From NCBI GenBank assembly GCA_018334095.1, contig JAGXTE010000038.1, forward strand, positions 1 through 64,000: a DNA stretch of 64,000 nucleotides, written 5' to 3'. Below the pieces are notes generated by a model. That model searched no databases, was not told the DNA's origin, and worked only from the letters and a program-made list of their open reading frames with translations. The position numbers and the translations under genes are program-made. Positions 60,947 through 64,000 of the stretch are shown piece after piece; position 1 is the first letter of the stretch, and the number at the start of each line of letters is the position of its first letter. This DNA comes from Nitrosarchaeum sp. (GTDB lineage: Archaea > Thermoproteota > Nitrososphaeria > Nitrososphaerales > Nitrosopumilaceae).

Positions 60947-62289
60947 CAAAATTTCAAGATTTAGGATTAAGAGAAGAATTACTGAAAGGGATTCGTGAAA
61001 TGGGATTTGATGAAGCATTTCCTATTCAAGAAGCTGTTATTCCAGTATTACTTACAGGAAGAGATGTCGTAGGGCAAGCTCATACTGGTTCAGGTAAAAC
61101 AGCTGCATTTGCTTTGGCAATGCTTCAAGAGATTCAACCAAAAAAAGGAATCCAAGGTTTAGTGATGGCTCCAACAAGAGAGCTTGCAATGCAAATTTCA
61201 TCAGAGATAAAGAAATTTGGAAAATATACTGGAATTAGAGTAGCAACAGTTTATGGAGGCCAAGGAATGGGATTACAATTAGATGCATTAGATAGAGGAG
61301 TGGAGATAGTAGTTGCAACACCTGGAAGATTAATTGATCATCTCAAACGTGGCTCAATTGAACTAGGAGACATCACTCACATTGTGTTAGACGAAGCAGA
61401 CACAATGTTAGATATGGGATTTGTTGATGATATTCAGTTTATTTTAGATCTTGCACCAGAAGAGAGAGTAATGTCATTGTTTTCAGCAACAATGCCAACG
61501 GAAATTTTAAGATTATCTGAAGATTATCTAAAGAATCCTAAACAATTTTTGCTTGATGCAGATGATCTTAGCGGAGAAGGAATTGACCAAGCATACTTGG
61601 TAATTAAAGACAGAGACAAAATGAAATATCTTATCGATTTTATCAAACCACTTAAAGGTCAAATCATAGTTTTCTGTTCTACAAAATATAGAACCAGAGA
61701 TGTAGCAAAATATCTTCATCAAGAAAAATTTGATGCAGTTGCAATAGAAGGAGACATGTCACAGAGTAGAAGAGAACAATCAATGTCCAAATTCAGAAGC
61801 GGCAAGGTAGACATTCTTGTTGCAACAGATGTGGCATCTAGAGGAATCGATGTTCCAAGAGTAGAACTAGTAGTAAATTATGATGTTCCAAATCAAGAGA
61901 TGGCATATTTCCACAGAATTGGAAGAACCGCAAGAGCAGGAGCAAAAGGAAGAGCAATTACACTGGTATCATACTCATCGGTAGGAGATTGGAATTTAAT
62001 TAAACGTCAAATCAAAGTACCGCTAACAGATTTGAATAAAGAAATGGGTATAGAAATTTCAATTCCTGACCCACTAAAAAGACAATCACCATCCAGAAGA
62101 TTTGGAGGTTCACAATCAAGATCAGGTTATTCAAGAGGTAGAGGTGGGGGCGGATATGGAAGGTCTGGAGGTTCTGGTGGATATAGAGGGTCAAGCAGAG
62201 GAGATGCAAGAGATGACAGAAGTGGTGGAAGAAAAAGATATGGTGACCGCAATAGTGGGAATAGCTATGGTGGACGCAGTAGATGGTAG
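60943..62289 (+). CDS. DEAD-box RNA helicase with Arg/Gly-rich tail
   Basis: 448 residues. Q motif FPIQEAVIPVLL, motif I AHTGSGKT, PTRELA, TPGR, DEAD (LDEADTMLDMG), SAT, then VATDVASRGID and HRIGRTARAG. The C-terminal 60 residues are Gly/Arg/Ser-rich (RGRGGGGYGRSGG), an RNA-binding tail as in cold-shock helicases. Unwinds RNA, probably ribosome assembly or cold adaptation. Translational control by the leader ORF and hairpins is likely (inference). Confidence 0.94.
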   Translation: MTKFQDLGLREELLKGIREMGFDEAFPIQEAVIPVLLTGRDVVGQAHTGSGKTAAFALAMLQEIQPKKGIQGLVMAPTRELAMQISSEIKKFGKYTGIRVATVYGGQGMGLQLDALDRGVEIVVATPGRLIDHLKRGSIELGDITHIVLDEADTMLDMGFVDDIQFILDLAPEERVMSLFSATMPTEILRLSEDYLKNPKQFLLDADDLSGEGIDQAYLVIKDRDKMKYLIDFIKPLKGQIIVFCSTKYRTRDVAKYLHQEKFDAVAIEGDMSQSRREQSMSKFRSGKVDILVATDVASRGIDVPRVELVVNYDVPNQEMAYFHRIGRTARAGAKGRAITLVSYSSVGDWNLIKRQIKVPLTDLNKEMGIEISIPDPLKRQSPSRRFGGSQSRSGYSRGRGGGGYGRSGGSGGYRGSSRGDARDDRSGGRKRYGDRNSGNSYGGRSRW

Positions 62290-62338
62290 TATCTGTAAAA
62301 CTTAAAGACAAGTAATAGAACAATTATTCTAAGAAAAA

Positions 62339-62566
62339 ATGCATATTGGATTTGTTTTATTAAATTGTGATCTTGGTGCCGAAGAATACATTGTTGAGGA
62401 ATTAAAACAAATGCCCAAAGTCAAAAATGCACATCTGACTTATGGAGCATATGATGTAATTGCAGAAGTAAACACAGAAGAGCAAAAAGATTTTGAAAAA
62501 GCAGTAGCAGATATTAGAAAATTATCAAGAGTAGTAAGCACAATGACATTAAATGTCATAAATTAG
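62339..62566 (+). CDS. Stand-alone Lrp/AsnC ligand-binding (RAM) domain protein
   Basis: 75 residues. MHIGFVLLNCDLGAEEYIVEELKQMPKVKNAHLTYGAYDVIAEV and TMTLNVI show the RAM domain without helix-turn-helix. Same architecture as 29644-29889. Starts 50 bases after the DEAD helicase stop and may share its transcript. Binds an amino-acid or similar effector (family knowledge). Confidence 0.85.
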   Translation: MHIGFVLLNCDLGAEEYIVEELKQMPKVKNAHLTYGAYDVIAEVNTEEQKDFEKAVADIRKLSRVVSTMTLNVIN

Positions 62567-62654
62567 AGTCCTTTCACATCCAGATTTATCTCATCTCAAT
62601 TAATGAAAAACATGCAACACTTTTTCAATTAGAAGAATAATAAGAAAACACATA

Positions 62655-63608
62655 ATGAAGCAAAGAAATGGATTAATCATCTGGATAATACTTGTTGGAG
62701 TATTTTGGACAGCAAATTACTATTATCCTCATCAATATCTGGAGAGTGGTTTTTACACATTTGTCGCTTTAACCATAATTCATATAATTTTTAAAATAAT
62801 TCTAGAGCGTCAATTATCTAAAAAAATTAAAGAAAAAAAGATGAAATATAATTTTAAAAAAATTATTTCAATCGGATATATTGCAACATTCATAGTTGCA
62901 CTTGCAGCAATTTGGAGTGAAGGAACTCAAGAGTTAACAGTCGTATTAGGATTAGCCTCAGCAGGAGTTGCATTTGCGCTTCAGGATTTGTTAAAAAATC
63001 TCGCAGGAGGTATTTTGATCTATATTACGAGAGTATATTCAGTAGGAGATAGAATTGAAATAAATTCAAAAACAGGTGATGTAATTGACATTGGAATTCT
63101 ATATACAACATTACTTGAAACAAGAGAATGGATTACAGCAGATCTTCCCACAGGGAGATTAACAACAATTCCTAATGGGTCTATGTTGTCTAGCACCATT
63201 AACAACTACACCAAAGATCATGGATTCATTTGGGATGAAATTTCCTTCCCACTAGATTACAAATCAGACACAGATTATGCTTACAAAAAATTCATGGAGA
63301 TAGCATCTTATGAAACAAAAGAGACAAGTATTCAAGCATCACAGAGCATCAAAGATTTAGGAGAAAAATACTATCTAGATAACAACTCTACTGAACCAAT
63401 AATTAATTTTGCACTGACCAGTAATGATGTATCAGTTAAAATCAGATATCCAGTAGCAGTTAGACAGAGAGGAATAATAAAACATAATATCAGCAATAAA
63501 ATTTTGCAAGAGATTAAAAACCCAGATGGTAAAATCCAAGTGGCAACTTCATTGTTAGACATTGTCGGATTTCCAGATGTAAATTTAAAAAAAGAATCTA
63601 AACTTTAA
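62655..63608 (+). CDS. MscS-family mechanosensitive channel
   Basis: 317 residues. N-terminal membrane helices (NGLIIWIILVGVFWTANYYY; FYTFVALTIIHIIFKIIL; IISIGYIATFIVALAAIW) and the pore-lining Gly/Ala segment TVVLGLASAGVAFALQDLLKNLAGGILIYI. The cytoplasmic MscS beta domain (YSVGDRIEI, GDVIDIGILYTTLLET, TTIPNGSMLSSTINNYT) follows. Opens under membrane tension to release solutes after hypo-osmotic shock. Confidence 0.9.
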   Translation: MKQRNGLIIWIILVGVFWTANYYYPHQYLESGFYTFVALTIIHIIFKIILERQLSKKIKEKKMKYNFKKIISIGYIATFIVALAAIWSEGTQELTVVLGLASAGVAFALQDLLKNLAGGILIYITRVYSVGDRIEINSKTGDVIDIGILYTTLLETREWITADLPTGRLTTIPNGSMLSSTINNYTKDHGFIWDEISFPLDYKSDTDYAYKKFMEIASYETKETSIQASQSIKDLGEKYYLDNNSTEPIINFALTSNDVSVKIRYPVAVRQRGIIKHNISNKILQEIKNPDGKIQVATSLLDIVGFPDVNLKKESKL

Positions 63609-63618
63609 TTTACCAGTT

Positions 63619-63936
63619 TTAAAAATTCTTGAGATTCTTAATTTTTTCTAGTAAGATTGGATTAATCTCTTTGTTTTTACTGAGTTCTTTTATAATTTCA
63701 ATTAAAACCGAGTTGTTTTCGATTAAAATTTTATTTTGGGTTTTTAATTCATCATACAGTTGTTTTGAGTGTATTTTATTTTTTAGAATCATTTCTCGAT
63801 TTTCTAAAACCATTTTATCATGATGGACCTCTTTTAATTGGTTATAATCATTATTTTTGATTTTACGTTGAATTTCTTCAATTTCTTTTAGATCATCCTG
63901 AATATGTAGTTCAGATTCTTTAGTTATTTTTTCCAA
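63619..63936 (-). CDS. Coiled-coil protein, 105 aa
   Basis: Unrecognised. Charged helices with heptad-like spacing across almost the whole length (LKEIEEIQRKIKNNDYNQLKEV; ENREMILKNKIHSKQLYDELKTQNKILIENNSVLIEIIKEL). Convergent with the MscS gene. The last 64 bases of the window hold no feature. Confidence 0.55.
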   Translation of the reverse strand: MEKITKESELHIQDDLKEIEEIQRKIKNNDYNQLKEVHHDKMVLENREMILKNKIHSKQLYDELKTQNKILIENNSVLIEIIKELSKNKEINPILLEKIKNLKNF

Positions 63937-64000
63937 TAGTATTATGTATTAATTCTCCATAATTAGGTCTTTTTTATTGCATATTTTTAGGAAATTTTAA

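Noticed and set aside
1-64000. Insertion sequences, integrases or prophage
   Set aside because: No transposase, integrase, terminal inverted repeat or phage structural gene was recognised; the accessory patch near 42-46 kb lacks mobility genes.

Overview
The window looks like a chromosome segment of a marine ammonia-oxidising archaeon close to Nitrosopumilus (Nitrososphaerota/Thaumarchaeota). The DNA is AT-rich with short intergenic gaps. It carries a Vps4-type CdvC cell-division ATPase, a periplasmic blue-copper protein, an A-type ATPase subunit F, ribosomal protein L40e, an iron-type alcohol dehydrogenase of the kind proposed for the 3-hydroxypropionate/4-hydroxybutyrate cycle, bacterial-type UvrABC, TrmB-like regulators, and many small Cys-rich proteins. 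The species assignment is inferred from gene content; no marker such as 16S rRNA or amoA is present.

Layout. 1-2.3 kb (minus strand): atpF, a zinc alcohol dehydrogenase and an LsrF-like aldolase that runs off the left edge in a pentapeptide repeat. 2.3-4.1 kb: small unknowns, a SWIM protein and a metallophosphoesterase. 4.1-8.5 kb: carB and carA (carbamoyl phosphate synthesis). 8.6-10.8 kb: an operon of an ESCRT-III-like protein, an unknown and CdvC. 11-15.5 kb: TrmB regulator, RidA, DHH phosphoesterase, citrate synthase. 15.5-16.8 kb: a frameshifted RNase H-like gene and a cupredoxin. 16.8-23.2 kb: uvrB-uvrA-uvrC. 23.3-31.1 kb: flavin and F420-type oxidoreductases, Fe-alcohol dehydrogenase, glycerate kinase, UspA, an Lrp-type ligand-binding protein, beta-CASP nuclease. 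31-35 kb: purine and one-carbon genes (purN, folD, 5-formyl-THF cyclo-ligase, purD). 35-42 kb: ileS, Dps-like ferritin, sucC-sucD, L40e. 42-46.4 kb: an accessory patch with a PIN/winged-helix pair, zinc microproteins, an intron-containing tRNA-Val, and a TrmB regulator followed by six overlapping micro-ORFs. 46.4-53.2 kb: exported and surface proteins. 53.2-64 kb: pyrophosphatase, oligopeptidase F, pyruvoyl arginine decarboxylase, CPBP protease, tRNA-Thr, DsbA-like protein, DEAD-box helicase with a structured leader, MscS channel.

The main discoveries are as follows. (1) carB is interrupted by 22 nt that form a textbook bulge-helix-bulge (BHB); cutting it at the canonical bonds restores the invariant Gly-Glu-Phe-Asp-Tyr-Ser-Gly motif in frame, so this looks like a spliced protein-gene intron. 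(2) The same geometry gives a 17-nt intron in the variable region of tRNA-Val(CAC). (3) carA and carB both lack ATG/GTG/TTG at the expected N-terminus, and each has a Shine-Dalgarno-like sequence placed before ATT and CTG respectively. (4) A TrmB-like regulator is followed by six tiny ORFs, the last five joined by ATGA stop/start overlaps, including duplicated microproteins and Cys-rich ones. (5) The DEAD-box helicase has a 17-codon leader ORF and two mutually exclusive hairpins. All of these come from reading the sequence; no database search or folding program was run.
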